Of a DNA stretch of 15,798 nucleotides, positions 8,414 to 15,798 are shown in pieces. The DNA is taken from assembly GCA_038093515.1 (NCBI GenBank), contig JBBPSI010000397.1, forward strand, positions 1 through 15,798. The letters are read 5' to 3'. Each line of letters begins with the position of its first letter. The stretch's first letter is position 1. The notes below the pieces were generated by a model. The model had not been told where the DNA came from and ran no database searches. It saw only the letters and a program-made list of their open reading frames with translations. This stretch comes from Butyriboletus loyo (Eukaryota > Basidiomycota > Agaricomycetes > Boletales > Boletaceae). The translations under genes were made by a program, and so were the position numbers.

Positions 8414-9665
8414 AAAATCGAGGTCCAGTCGTTGGGTTCAAGGAAGGTCGGATGAGAATGTGGGTGAGAGGTACAAGGAAAACATGGTGTGCATTGCGCG
8501 GTTGGTGGGTGTCACTCATGGGCAGTGTCTCAATGAAGCTGCATATGTGTAATGATTGGTTACGGTGATAAAGAGGCACTTTTGATGGAGCTCTGTTCTT
8601 TTCTTTTCTTTTCCTTTCCCTGGTTGTGACCGTCGGCCCTGCAAGGTTGTGATATGACATTATGCGCTGGATCCTGATGCAGCAAGAAGCTGTGCTTGGT
8701 ACGAGCCGTTCTTGTGGATGAAACAGATTGGCAACCCATTGACTCTGCCTACAATGTCTAGGTCGCTTCCCGTCGTCACTTACGGGCGCTGGTTACATCA
8801 CCTTCTTATATTCATGACTCGCATCCACGTTCAACGCGAGGCGGCGTGGACCGGAATGTTCCCGATATCTGGTCGACTGATTCCAAAATCGAATGATTGC
8901 ACATTTGGGTCTTGCTCGCACACGACATCGTTCGTTCTGGTATCGCGCAGCAGCATGCAGACAACGCGTTGAGATCGAAATTCATCCCCTTTATCAAACC
9001 GGTTTCCATCCTTGTTCACACGTCGCACATTCATTCCCGCATCCATTCAGTCATAGACTTTAACCCTCCCAAAAGAAACATGGTATATATCCCAATTTGT
9101 TATGGATACCCCCGTCTTCGTGCCATATTCCCCACTTTAAAGCCTCGCTCTCGTTTGCATAATTCACCTGGCGACCCACGCGTTCCACTCACATTCATTT
9201 CATCTTTTTTTCGTTTTTTCGCTTACCATTCCTTGTCCATATTCTTCCTTCATCTTGAACGGTCATCATAATGTTATGCGTTATATGGCGCACGGGATTT
9301 TCCATCTACATGGGCATTTTCTGGTTCTTTTTCCTTGCATTCCGTGTACGAGTATGGCATATACATTAATGGAAATGCATCGCAGGGTGCGCCCGTGTTA
9401 AGGACTGCAACACGGAGTTTGCCACTGAACCCGAACGACCAAATGCAGTCTTCCGATTCTTTGATCAACCATAACATCTGATTTCGAGCCTTTACCTTCA
9501 TCTGAGCGTGGAACACCATGTAAAACCGAGTGGCAGATAACATAGGTGCGATGGCTTTATGCTAGTAGTATATAGCAAGAAGCCTTGCCGTGTCGACGAT
9601 CTGGCACGATTCACGCACCATCGAGTAAAGAACCAATCTTCGCCTACCCCTCTCTTGGGATATGA
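8414..9665. other. 3' flank of the disordered-protein gene; no confident gene
   Basis: The first part is presumably 3' UTR, with a TTTTC-rich pyrimidine tract at 8596-8620. Two ATG-started minus-strand frames look somewhat protein-like: 9046 to 8831 (71 codons, with charged stretches) and 9543 to 9274 (89 codons, ending APYNA). They have no recognisable domain and no obvious splice link to each other. They could be exons of an unresolved minus-strand gene or chance frames. Confidence 0.4.
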
Positions 9666-10386
9666 CTATGCAGTAACCGAATAGATCCTGTCCCACACCA
9701 TCTCAATGATCTCATGTTGTTCGACCGTTTCCCACTCATGAGCAAGAACCTGAGGCGCGCACTCGGGGAATTAATTCCCGGTCTACTCGAACGTCAAATC
9801 AAAAAGAGAATCCTACGTCATGATGAAGCTGGGAGATGAAGCTTCTGGTTGTGAGCGGACGTGCCAAAGGAAGTGAGTATAGGTGACGAGTAACACTCAC
9901 GAATGCTATATTGACTCGTATCACGCCATCCTCGAGCGGTAGGAGGCTTGCGGTGGCTTGCGGTCAGGTGAGCGACAAAGCTAAAGGGGCCCGAGTTTCA
10001 TCGTTTCAACCGCGGAACACGGCGATGCTGAATCGGTGCTGGACATACTATACTTGTATGGGACAGAGTCACTCGAACGATGGCGAACAACATGTGCAAA
10101 CCTGCTGCGCATCGAGAGTGGCCCAACGCTTGGACATGTCCTGATCCGAGAGCGTCTCTGACTCAAGCGGAAATTGTCCTCCAAGTCAAGCCCGAGCTCC
10201 ACGCAGAGATCGGTGGTGGGTAGGTATATCATCGTCCGCATGGGGCGTCGAACTCCAAATTTGTAGGTAGATGTCATACTGAAGCATTTCAAGTACTGAC
10301 AATGGTAGTGTGAAGAGGGCCGAGTGGCGCTTGTACTTTCGTCCTTCCCTCGTTTGGCGACGCGGAGCATCGAGGTCCCCGTTCAT
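9666..10386 (-). CDS. Candidate small-exon gene, product unknown (5' part unresolved)
   Basis: A chain of short minus-strand exons fits well. A frame ending SDQDMSKRWATLDAQQ stops at a donor at 10102/10101. Intron 10048-10101 (54 nt, GTTTGC to ATAG) leads to exon 10011-10047, reading YVQHRFSIAVFR. Intron 9957-10010 (54 nt, branch CTGACC) leads to exon 9817-9956, reading SLLPLEDGVIRVNIAF and on to LHHD. Intron 9762-9816 (55 nt, GTAGGA to CGAG) leads to the last exon 9666-9761, reading CAPQVLAHEWETVEQHEII and ending SVTA plus TAG. Phases match at every junction. Exon 3 also contains an internal GTGAGT (9900-9895), so alternative splicing is possible. Upstream the same frame continues to 10386, but a TGA at 10186-10188 interrupts it; either an unseen intron removes it or the gene is broken. 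No family is recognised. The gene would be divergent from the decarboxylase at 10686. Confidence 0.38.
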
Positions 10387-10562
10387 ACTTCTTCATGGGA
10401 TCCCATTTCCCTAGGTTAGGTGCTGTAGGACACCCTCGCAGGATGTCGTCTCGGGCAGCTGGACAGCTGAAACGGGTGCACAGACACTTGGCCAACGAAT
10501 ACTCTTCACCGAAGATCTCAATCAACTATTCTAGGTCGGCATCGTGTCGACGGTGTTCAGCG

Positions 10563-10570
10563 TATATAAT
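10563..10570 (+). promoter_or_regulatory. TATA box of the PSD-like decarboxylase gene
   Basis: TATATAAT lies 116 nt upstream of the ATG at 10686, followed by a CT-rich leader typical of fungal transcription start regions. It is the best core promoter signal in the 300-bp gap to the divergent candidate gene. Confidence 0.55.
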
Positions 10571-10685
10571 GGGTCCCACCGTTCGCCTTTCGTTCCCTCA
10601 GCATCTTGTTACGGTCATCGCTGTGGGTCATCCTTTCTAATTAACGCAATCACTGGCTGACCGTTCGAATCCCAGCTGAATCAGC

Positions 10686-12052
10686 ATGCCTTTCAAGATC
10701 ACATACAATGGTACCATCGCCCGATGGCTGCCCAAGGACCCCCGCGTCATCCAGAAGTACCAGAGCGAGTTGCTCTTTCAGCTCATCAACAAGGGTATCT
10801 GCACGCGAGCAGGTGGTGTTGACGAGAAACAGTTTTCTCTCGTCATTCTTGAATTCAAGAAATTGATCGAGGAGGATGCCGAGTTATTCAGAGACTTTCA
10901 CGAGATGTTCGATCAAGTTCCTCCTGACCCGGACCCTCACCAAATGACGGTAAGCAGCTGGGGTGGCAATCATTGATCGTATTCACGACGTTGATTGATT
11001 TTCATTGGGGTCAGATCACAAATTACATGCAGCTCCTCGCTATTCTCGATAGGACCATCACCGTGGCGCCGACATACAGCTACACCAGCCCTCTTGTGAG
11101 CGGTGTCCCGATGTACGGCGTCCTCGCTCCTTTCTGCAACACTCCGGCCGGCTACCACGCATTCACTAGTCCCAAAGTGAACGAAATGTTCCACAAAATC
11201 TTTGAAGAGTGGACCAGGTTCCTCGTCTCTCCAGCGTCACGCAACGTCTTGGTCTCGACAGAGGGTGGCTGGTTCAGCCCTGATGCGCTACAGGTACTGG
11301 ATGACCGCCTTGGGATGCCTTTTGCACAGGCGTTCGTGTGCTATCCCGACCAGCCCCATCTGGGCTTCACATCCTGGGACAGCTTCTTCGTCAGACATTT
11401 CAGAGAGGGTGTCCGTCCCACCTTTTTCCCTGACAACCCCGAGTTCATCAACGCCGCCTGCGAGGCGATCACATACCGAGTCTGCACCGACGTCCAAGCG
11501 ACGGACGAGTTCTGGCTCAAGGAAGTTCCGTATTCCCTCGACCATATTCTCAACTACGACAAGCTCGCGTCCCAATTGGTCGGCGGGACCGTCTACCAGG
11601 CGATGCTCAGTTCGTTGGACTATCACCGTTGGCACAGTCCCATCGACGGACGTGTCGTTAAGACGTACATTGTCCCCGGCACGTACTACGCCGCGCGCCT
11701 GGACCACGATCCAGACCCAGATGTCATCTCCCGCTCGCAAGGGTTTGTCACCGCCATCTCTACACGCGCGCTCATCTTTATCGAGTCGGACAACCCGCAC
11801 ATTGGGTTGATGTGTTTCGTTGGGGTCGGTCTCGGAGAAGTTTCGACGACCAAGGTGGAGGTGAGGGAAGGGGACCGGATCAAGAAGGGGGACGAGCTTG
11901 GGTCGTTCCACTTTGGGGGGTCGACGCATCTATTGATATTCCGTCCCGAGACCAAGTTGACATTCTTGCCTGGTCCTGAGGATCCGGATGAGGCGAGGAA
12001 AGTTGGGACGTTGTTATTCCATGTGGATAACGACAGCATCGATACCGTCTGA
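10686..12052 (+). CDS. Phosphatidylserine-decarboxylase-family protein, PsiD-like pyruvoyl decarboxylase (433 aa)
   Basis: Two exons, 10686-10949 and 11015-12052, are joined across a 65-nt GTAAGC...TCAG intron in phase 0. The protein has the layout of fungal soluble PSD-like enzymes. An N-terminal PSDC-type region (about residues 40-220) includes SRNVLVSTEGGWF and GFTSWDSFFVRHF. The catalytic PSD domain follows, with DYHRWHSPIDG at 290-300 (Asp290, His292, His295) and FIESDNPHIGL. The self-cleavage site GGST has Ser391, expected to become the pyruvoyl cofactor after autocleavage into beta and alpha chains. Family knowledge: classical PSDs make phosphatidylethanolamine, and the related PsiD decarboxylates L-tryptophan. 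There is no N-terminal targeting sequence or membrane segment, unlike mitochondrial Psd1. Length is close to PsiD (439 aa). The substrate cannot be read from the sequence, so PSD, tryptophan or another amino-acid decarboxylase all remain possible. A second, inverted copy begins at the right edge of the window. Confidence 0.9.
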
Positions 12053-12455
12053 GGCGACGGGCTGAATGGTGGGCTTTCGGGGGGGGGGGATCGATCCGAG
12101 AAAATGTACGATACGACTATAAGATGTACTGAGCAACTGATATCGCGATATGTTTTGGTACAATGACAATGTCCGCGTTGGTGGAGTGAGTGTGCCTGCA
12201 ACATCCTACAAACATTCCCGCTCAGAGGTGGTGGTACTGGTACTGTACTACTATATATACAAAGATACAGAGCAAATCGTTCTTTCACTTTGACGATTTG
12301 CTCTGCCTCTTTCACAGTTCTCAAAAGATTGTCATGTGTTTGATCCGAATCCATGTTCAATTTCCGTTTCGAATCGTCGCTGGATCGATCGGGAAGGTCC
12401 AGATGCCGATCGACCGTCACGATCATGATTCGATATAAATTCCGAGATTCCTCAC
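12053..12455. other. 3' flank of the decarboxylase gene
   Basis: Contains an 11-base G run (12079-12089) soon after the stop codon and a strong hairpin at 12268-12305. No coding region is seen. A long minus-strand open frame across this stretch runs into the antisense of the decarboxylase and is treated as a shadow. Confidence 0.5.
12268..12305. terminator. Perfect 13-bp hairpin in the 3' flank (terminator or other RNA structure)
   Basis: CAGAGCAAATCGT (12268-12280) is the exact reverse complement of ACGATTTGCTCTG (12293-12305), separated by a 12-nt loop. It starts 216 nt after the decarboxylase stop codon. Fungal polymerase II does not use hairpin terminators, so a role in transcript end, RNA stability or as a small transposon footprint is open. 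Confidence 0.4.
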
Positions 12456-12646
12456 GCATGTGTATCATATGGCGGAACATCTGCACATATATTCCCACCG
12501 CAATTATTTCGTCCGATCGCAGTTTGTTATCACCCGCCGCGACGCGCTCGTGCAATTCACGCCGCACTCTCTCTGTTTTCGTCCGGTCATAGTTTACTAT
12601 CACCCGCCGCACCGCGCTGTGTGCAAATGATTCACAGTCGCACTCG
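12456..12646. repeat. Left arm of a 1.1-kb inverted repeat (two tandem units of about 70 bp)
   Basis: This arm is the reverse complement of 13389-13575. The block 12468-12534 matches 13500-13566 with a single mismatch in 67 nt; similarity outside that block is lower. Within the arm, two diverged tandem units share the order TTTCGTC, then TAGTTT/CAGTTT, TATCACC, GCAA, CGCACTC. Most differences between arms that I checked are C/T changes at CpG sites. Confidence 0.85.
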
Positions 12647-12781
12647 ATTCTGTCTTGCAATACAAGTATAAAGTATGTTATCATACATCACACGTCTGTA
12701 GTAGTCAGAGATACACCAACTGTATATGAGGGACTTGGTAAAGTTACTACTCTAGTTCCATGTCAGTGAGGTGGAAGTTAA

Positions 12782-13347
12782 TTACAAGCCCATCACGAAT
12801 CTCGTCGATGAACAGATCAGCGTTCCGAAAGCCAATCCACGATCCACGATCTGGAACATACATTTTTGGCAGCTAGTACCCATGCGACCAAACTCCATCT
12901 CTCGAAAATGCTTGATGGTATCAGTGAAGGGTTGTGGATTTCTCCCGTCAAGCAAGAACCGACCCATCCCATTCCACCAGGCTGTGTGCCAGTCCTCGCA
13001 GTTGGGTTAGGGAAATCATCTGCATCATCAGTGAAATGGTTTGTGGTCAGAACCCGTCAGAACCGCTCGGTTACCACCGGGAACCAGAAACTGTTTTACT
13101 GATGACGGGTAAGGATTGCTGGTTCTTCACTCACAACGACCCGAGTGTGCTCCTCAAGCATGGACTTCGCACAAACTAATGCAACAAACACCTCATTACC
13201 CATTTCCAGATGGTGTTCCCTGAGTACCCACCCGAGCGGGATGTTGACAAGACTTTTGAATCCACGTTTGAAGAGCTGGGTGACATTGAATTGACAGCCT
13301 AGTTGTAAGAGAACGGCAGTACTAGTGAACGAATTTTGTTTTGATTG
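12782..13347 (-). pseudogene. Coding-like segment of unknown product between the inverted arms
   Basis: On the minus strand a frame open from 13347 to a TAA at 13096 reads FNVTQLFKRGFKSLVNIPL, then LREHHLEMGNEVFVAL and LEEHTRVV. A second frame open from 13006 to 12782 reads DWHTAWWNGMGRFLLDGR, then FTDTIKHFREMEFGRMG. A 140-nt intron from GTGAGT (13134-13129) to CGAG (12995), with branch CTAAC just before the acceptor, would join HTRVV to DWHTAWW in phase. No upstream ATG-bearing exon was found, and the family is not recognised. The plus strand also offers a good-looking GTAAGG donor (13109) and TTTCCAG acceptor (about 13209), so the coding strand is not settled. Likely a captured or decayed gene fragment. 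Confidence 0.3.
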
Positions 13348-13388
13348 TTATAATGGTGCTACTATGTATCTACACAACAGAGCTTTCT

Positions 13389-13575
13389 CGAGTGCGGCTG
13401 TGAATTGCATGGAGTGCGGCGCAGTAGGTGATAATAAACCGTGACCAGACGAAAACAAGAGAGAGTGCGGCCATGAATTGCACGGAGCACAGCGCGGCAG
13501 GTGATAACAAACTGCGATCAGACGAAATAATTGCGGTGGGAATATATGTGCAGATGTTCCGCCATAGTATCATGC
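13389..13575. repeat. Right arm of the 1.1-kb inverted repeat (two tandem units of about 70 bp)
   Basis: Reverse complement of the left arm at 12456-12646. The two tandem units start near 13389 and 13463. Both begin GAGTGCGGC, then GAATTGCA, then GGTGATAA, then CAGACGAAA. The unit-to-unit similarity is lower than the arm-to-arm similarity in the outer block, so the tandem duplication is older than the inversion (inference). Confidence 0.85.
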
Positions 13576-13958
13576 ACGGAAATGGGGCGTATAGGCCCCG
13601 TGGTCGGTCTAATCGATCTCTTGCATTAGCAACTCAAGTACTCACCTCCCAAGCATCTTGGTAACCACAACCCATCCATTTATTCGTTGCATCTGCTTAA
13701 GCGGAGCTTGTTAGGAGAGGGGGTTCGTCAGACCTGGCTTTTTTTTTCCGATCGATCGGTCGTTGCAGATTCGTAGAAACAAAGCAAGGATCGTACGATT
13801 TGGATAGCAAAGAATGCAGTAAACACTCTTGAACCACGAACACAAGACGACAATGAAAAATACAAACTACCGATAGAGCCAAGACATTGCTACCCAGTCT
13901 CCATCGACGGTACTGCGCGCTCGACGTTTGCTCAATGTGTGTCCAGTAATACACTAGC
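13576..13958. other. 3' flank of the HMG-CoA lyase gene; no gene seen
   Basis: Contains a T run (about 13739-13747) next to the palindrome CCGATCGATCGG (13749-13760). Open frames here are short and antisense to each other. Presumably holds the 3' UTR of the lyase transcript, which ends at 13959 on the minus strand. Confidence 0.45.
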
Positions 13959-15321
13959 TCAAAGTGTCACCTGTGCTTGTGCCTTTTCGGCCAGCTGTTG
14001 TTCCCGGCGTTTTCGAGCGAGGTAAGCACGCCCCGCTCGACTCGTGCTTTCCCTTCCCAGGATCTCAGAAATCCAAGCGCCTGTTTCCGCAAGCAACGGA
14101 AGAGACACCGGGCCAACGTCCCATTTCGGACCCAAATCGGACGATGGTGGTCGCGAATGTGCTGGGAGACAAGGACGGAGATCAGCATGGAATGATGCAA
14201 GGGGGAGATGGGCTGACCAGAGCATGACTCTCCGATATCACCATAAAGAGATTCTCCTGTGAGTGCGTACACAACGTCCTCTGTGGCGACGTTCCCTGTA
14301 GCCCCGGGGGAATAAGGACACCCGCCGAGTCCGCCGACCGAGGCATCGAACGAACGTAAGCCCATATCAAGCGCGGTGAATATGTTCGCAAGCGCCGTTC
14401 CGTTCGTGTCGTGGAACTACTCGGGGCGACGTAAACCAAGTTGACACATAATCGATGCTGATACGTGAATGTAGAAGGACATAGATACTCACGTGTCCGG
14501 CAAGCCTACTTGGATCTATCTCCATACAGACTTCTTCCAGTACTGCGCGCACGCTGGCTGGAGTGCCCGTACCCGTGGTATCACCTAGGCTGACCTCGTA
14601 ACAGCCCATCTGGAGCAGCTCTCTTGAGACGTCTCGCACCCTACGAGGATCCACGCGTCCCGAATATGGACATGTGACGACGACCGAAACATAACCGCGT
14701 ACTTGGAGCCCCTTAACACGAGCGGCGTGGGCCACGGGTTCGAGACGTGCCAAAGACTCCGATACTGTGGCATTAGTGTTCGCTCGTGAAAATGCGTCCG
14801 TCGCGGCAGTGAATATCGCGACTTCTGTGATCGGCGGTGGAGGCTTCGCGGCAGAATCACGGGAGGTGGAAGCGGAGAGAACGCGGAAGACTTCGTCAAG
14901 ACCTTTTCCATTTGGGACGAGAACTGAGAGTTCAGCGTTTGGAGTGGGATCGATTAAAGAAAGGACCTCTGCTGTCCCTGCCATCTGTTGTCATATACGC
15001 ACCACCGTACATCAGGACAGGATATATGTGAAAAGGGCGAGAGTGACAAACTTGAGGTACCCATTTCGGGCTGACGAAGCTGCCTGCTTCAATGTTTCGC
15101 AATCCAGCCTGCCCGAGCCGGTTGATTAATTCTGCTTTGATGGGAGGAGAGATCGGCCGTGGTTCGTTCTGGAGACCATCGCGTGGACCAACTTCGACGA
15201 TGCGCACGAAGTTGGGTTTAGTAGAGTGATGCCGACGGCCGTGCAATGGCACTACATACCTCAAGCTGGCAGAGCTTCGCTGCCAGCCTGAGATGTGTTT
15301 GAGTGCACAAGGGAAAAACAT
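13959..15321 (-). CDS. HMGCL: 3-hydroxy-3-methylglutaryl-CoA lyase, mitochondrial (379 aa)
   Basis: Four exons on the minus strand: 15321-15052, 14984-14493, 14416-14242 and 14161-13959 (1140 nt). Introns are 67, 76 and 80 nt; the last carries a CTGAT branch site. The enzyme cleaves HMG-CoA to acetyl-CoA and acetoacetate, the last step of leucine breakdown. Family motifs are present in order. [10 protein letters not shown] holds Arg47 and Asp48 (catalytic and metal). [12 protein letters not shown] spans the first junction. HFHDTNG spans the second junction with metal ligands His254 and His256. The signature [10 protein letters not shown] carries active-site Cys287, and GATGN carries Asn296. 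The first 35 residues are basic with no acidic residue and end RRHHST, a typical mitochondrial presequence. The C-terminal exon reads [12 protein letters not shown] and then a charged tail ending QVTL, so no peroxisomal PTS1. About 20 extra residues at the last junction make it longer than animal enzymes; the last acceptor is the least certain boundary. Confidence 0.93.
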
Positions 15322-15446
15322 GACTTGCTTACGTAATGCAAATTGGATTTGAAGTGACTGAGAGACTGCTATGTTCAGTGAATAGTCACTAAGATAGATA
15401 GATGGTAACTTCGGTAAGTACCTGTAGAGTACTTGATACAGTCAGT
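15322..15446 (-). promoter_or_regulatory. Short upstream region of the HMG-CoA lyase gene
   Basis: Only 125 bp separate the lyase ATG from the end of the upstream minus-strand reading frame. The stretch holds GATA-type tetranucleotides (ATAGATAGAT near 15394) but no TATA box. The nearest TATATAA copies are in the 18-bp tandem repeat at 15517-15570, about 200 nt upstream of the ATG. Confidence 0.35.
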
Positions 15447-15797
15447 TTAATATAAATAGTCTACTATTATTATAAGTAACTGAAGTGAAACTACAGTAGA
15501 GTGTCCGAAGGTAATCATTATATAAGCAGTGGCTATTATATAAGCAGCGGCTATTATATAAGCAGTGGCTATACCGGTTCCCAAGATTCGTGATGACCCA
15601 AAATTCACCAGGGCCTGACGATTGCCAATCATTCCACCCGTCGCCTTAAACGGTGAGAAGTCGTTATCCACATGGAACAACAACGTCCCAATCTTCCTTG
15701 CATCATTCGGATCATCGGGACCAGGTAACAACGTTAACTTGGTCTCGGGACGGAATATCAATAGATGCGTCGACCCCCCAAAGTGGAACGACCCAAT
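15447..15797 (-). CDS. Second PSD/PsiD-like decarboxylase, C-terminal part only (gene runs off the right edge)
   Basis: The minus-strand frame from 15797 begins inside the alpha-chain region with GSFHFGGST, whose Ser is the pyruvoyl-forming residue. It continues THLLIFRPETKLTLLPGP and KIGTLLFHVDNDFSPF. It aligns with residues 384-428 of the enzyme at 10686, then diverges: the first protein ends VDNDSIDTV, while this one continues KATGGMIGNRQALVNFGSS. Past about 15575 the frame runs through an 18-bp tandem repeat, giving three A-A/T-AYII-type units, and stops at TAA 15447-15449. The true end may lie earlier if the GGTATAGCC near 15573 is a splice donor. It is head-to-tail with the lyase gene and opposite to the first paralogue. 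Being cut by the window, its completeness cannot be judged. Confidence 0.8.
   Translation of the reverse strand: MGSFHFGGSTHLLIFRPETKLTLLPGPDDPNDARKIGTLLFHVDNDFSPFKATGGMIGNRQALVNFGSSRILGTGIATAYIIAAAYIIATAYIMITFGHSTVVSLQLLIIIVDYLY
15517..15570. repeat. Three tandem 18-bp units, each with a TATATAA-like core
   Basis: ATTATATAAGCAGTGGCT is repeated at 15517, 15535 and 15553 with one T/C difference in the middle copy. The unit length is a multiple of three, so the overlapping minus-strand frame is kept open. On the minus strand each unit reads as CTTATATAAT, upstream of the lyase gene. Confidence 0.92.
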
Positions 15798-15798
15798 C

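Noticed and set aside
8712..9271. Plus-strand short frames
   Set aside because: No domain; opposed by minus-strand frames that look no worse.
11202..11929. Plus and minus frames of about 200 codons inside the decarboxylase gene
   Set aside because: Shadows of the real coding frame in GC-rich sequence.
11686..12684. Long minus-strand open frame of 332 codons
   Set aside because: It is mostly antisense to the second decarboxylase exon; its remaining part covers the repeat arm and the 3' flank.
13749..13760. Palindrome CCGATCGATCGG next to a T run
   Set aside because: Common type of short palindrome; no supporting context for a regulatory or attachment site.

Overview
The window looks like nuclear DNA of a filamentous fungus, most likely an agaricomycete (inference). 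Spliced genes carry short introns (mostly about 54-80 nt) with GT-AG ends and CTRAY-like branch sites. Upstream regions are pyrimidine-rich, and there are fungal LTR retrotransposons and a soluble phosphatidylserine-decarboxylase-like gene of the PsiD type. No rRNA, tRNA or CRISPR array was found.

Layout. Positions 1-2638 are nested retroelements. A minus-strand LTR element (LTR 1192-2013, broken Gag-like ORF 1095 to 1) sits inside the RNase H region of an older plus-strand Ty1/copia element (RNase H remnant 2014-2274, 3' LTR about 2282-2638). The junction 2013/2014 keeps the copia reading frame exactly. The minus-strand element carries a Tf1/sushi-type self-priming signature. Positions 2639-4968 hold no gene I can defend, but contain a decayed direct repeat.

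Positions 4969-8413 are a three-exon plus-strand gene for a 1063-residue Ser/Pro/Arg-rich, probably disordered protein. It has one compact central motif and SxIP-like sites. Positions 8414-9665 are mostly 3' flank. Positions 9666-10386 (minus) hold a candidate small-exon gene of unknown product whose 5' part is unresolved.

Positions 10686-12052 encode a 433-residue PSD/PsiD-like pyruvoyl-dependent decarboxylase. A 13-bp hairpin lies in its 3' flank. Next comes a 1.1-kb block (12456-13575) bounded by inverted arms, each made of two diverged tandem units of about 70 bp; the block encloses minus-strand coding-like sequence. Mitochondrial HMG-CoA lyase follows on the minus strand (15321 to 13959, four exons). 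At the right edge is the C-terminal end of a second, inverted PSD-like gene, which shares 61 identical bases with the first across its pyruvoyl-forming site.

How the genes relate: HMG-CoA lyase belongs to leucine catabolism and ketone-body formation. Each PSD-like protein should decarboxylate an amino-acid-type or phosphatidylserine-type substrate. I see no sequence evidence that they form one pathway. The right half is better explained by an inverted paralogue pair flanking a housekeeping gene, with repeat-driven rearrangement between them.
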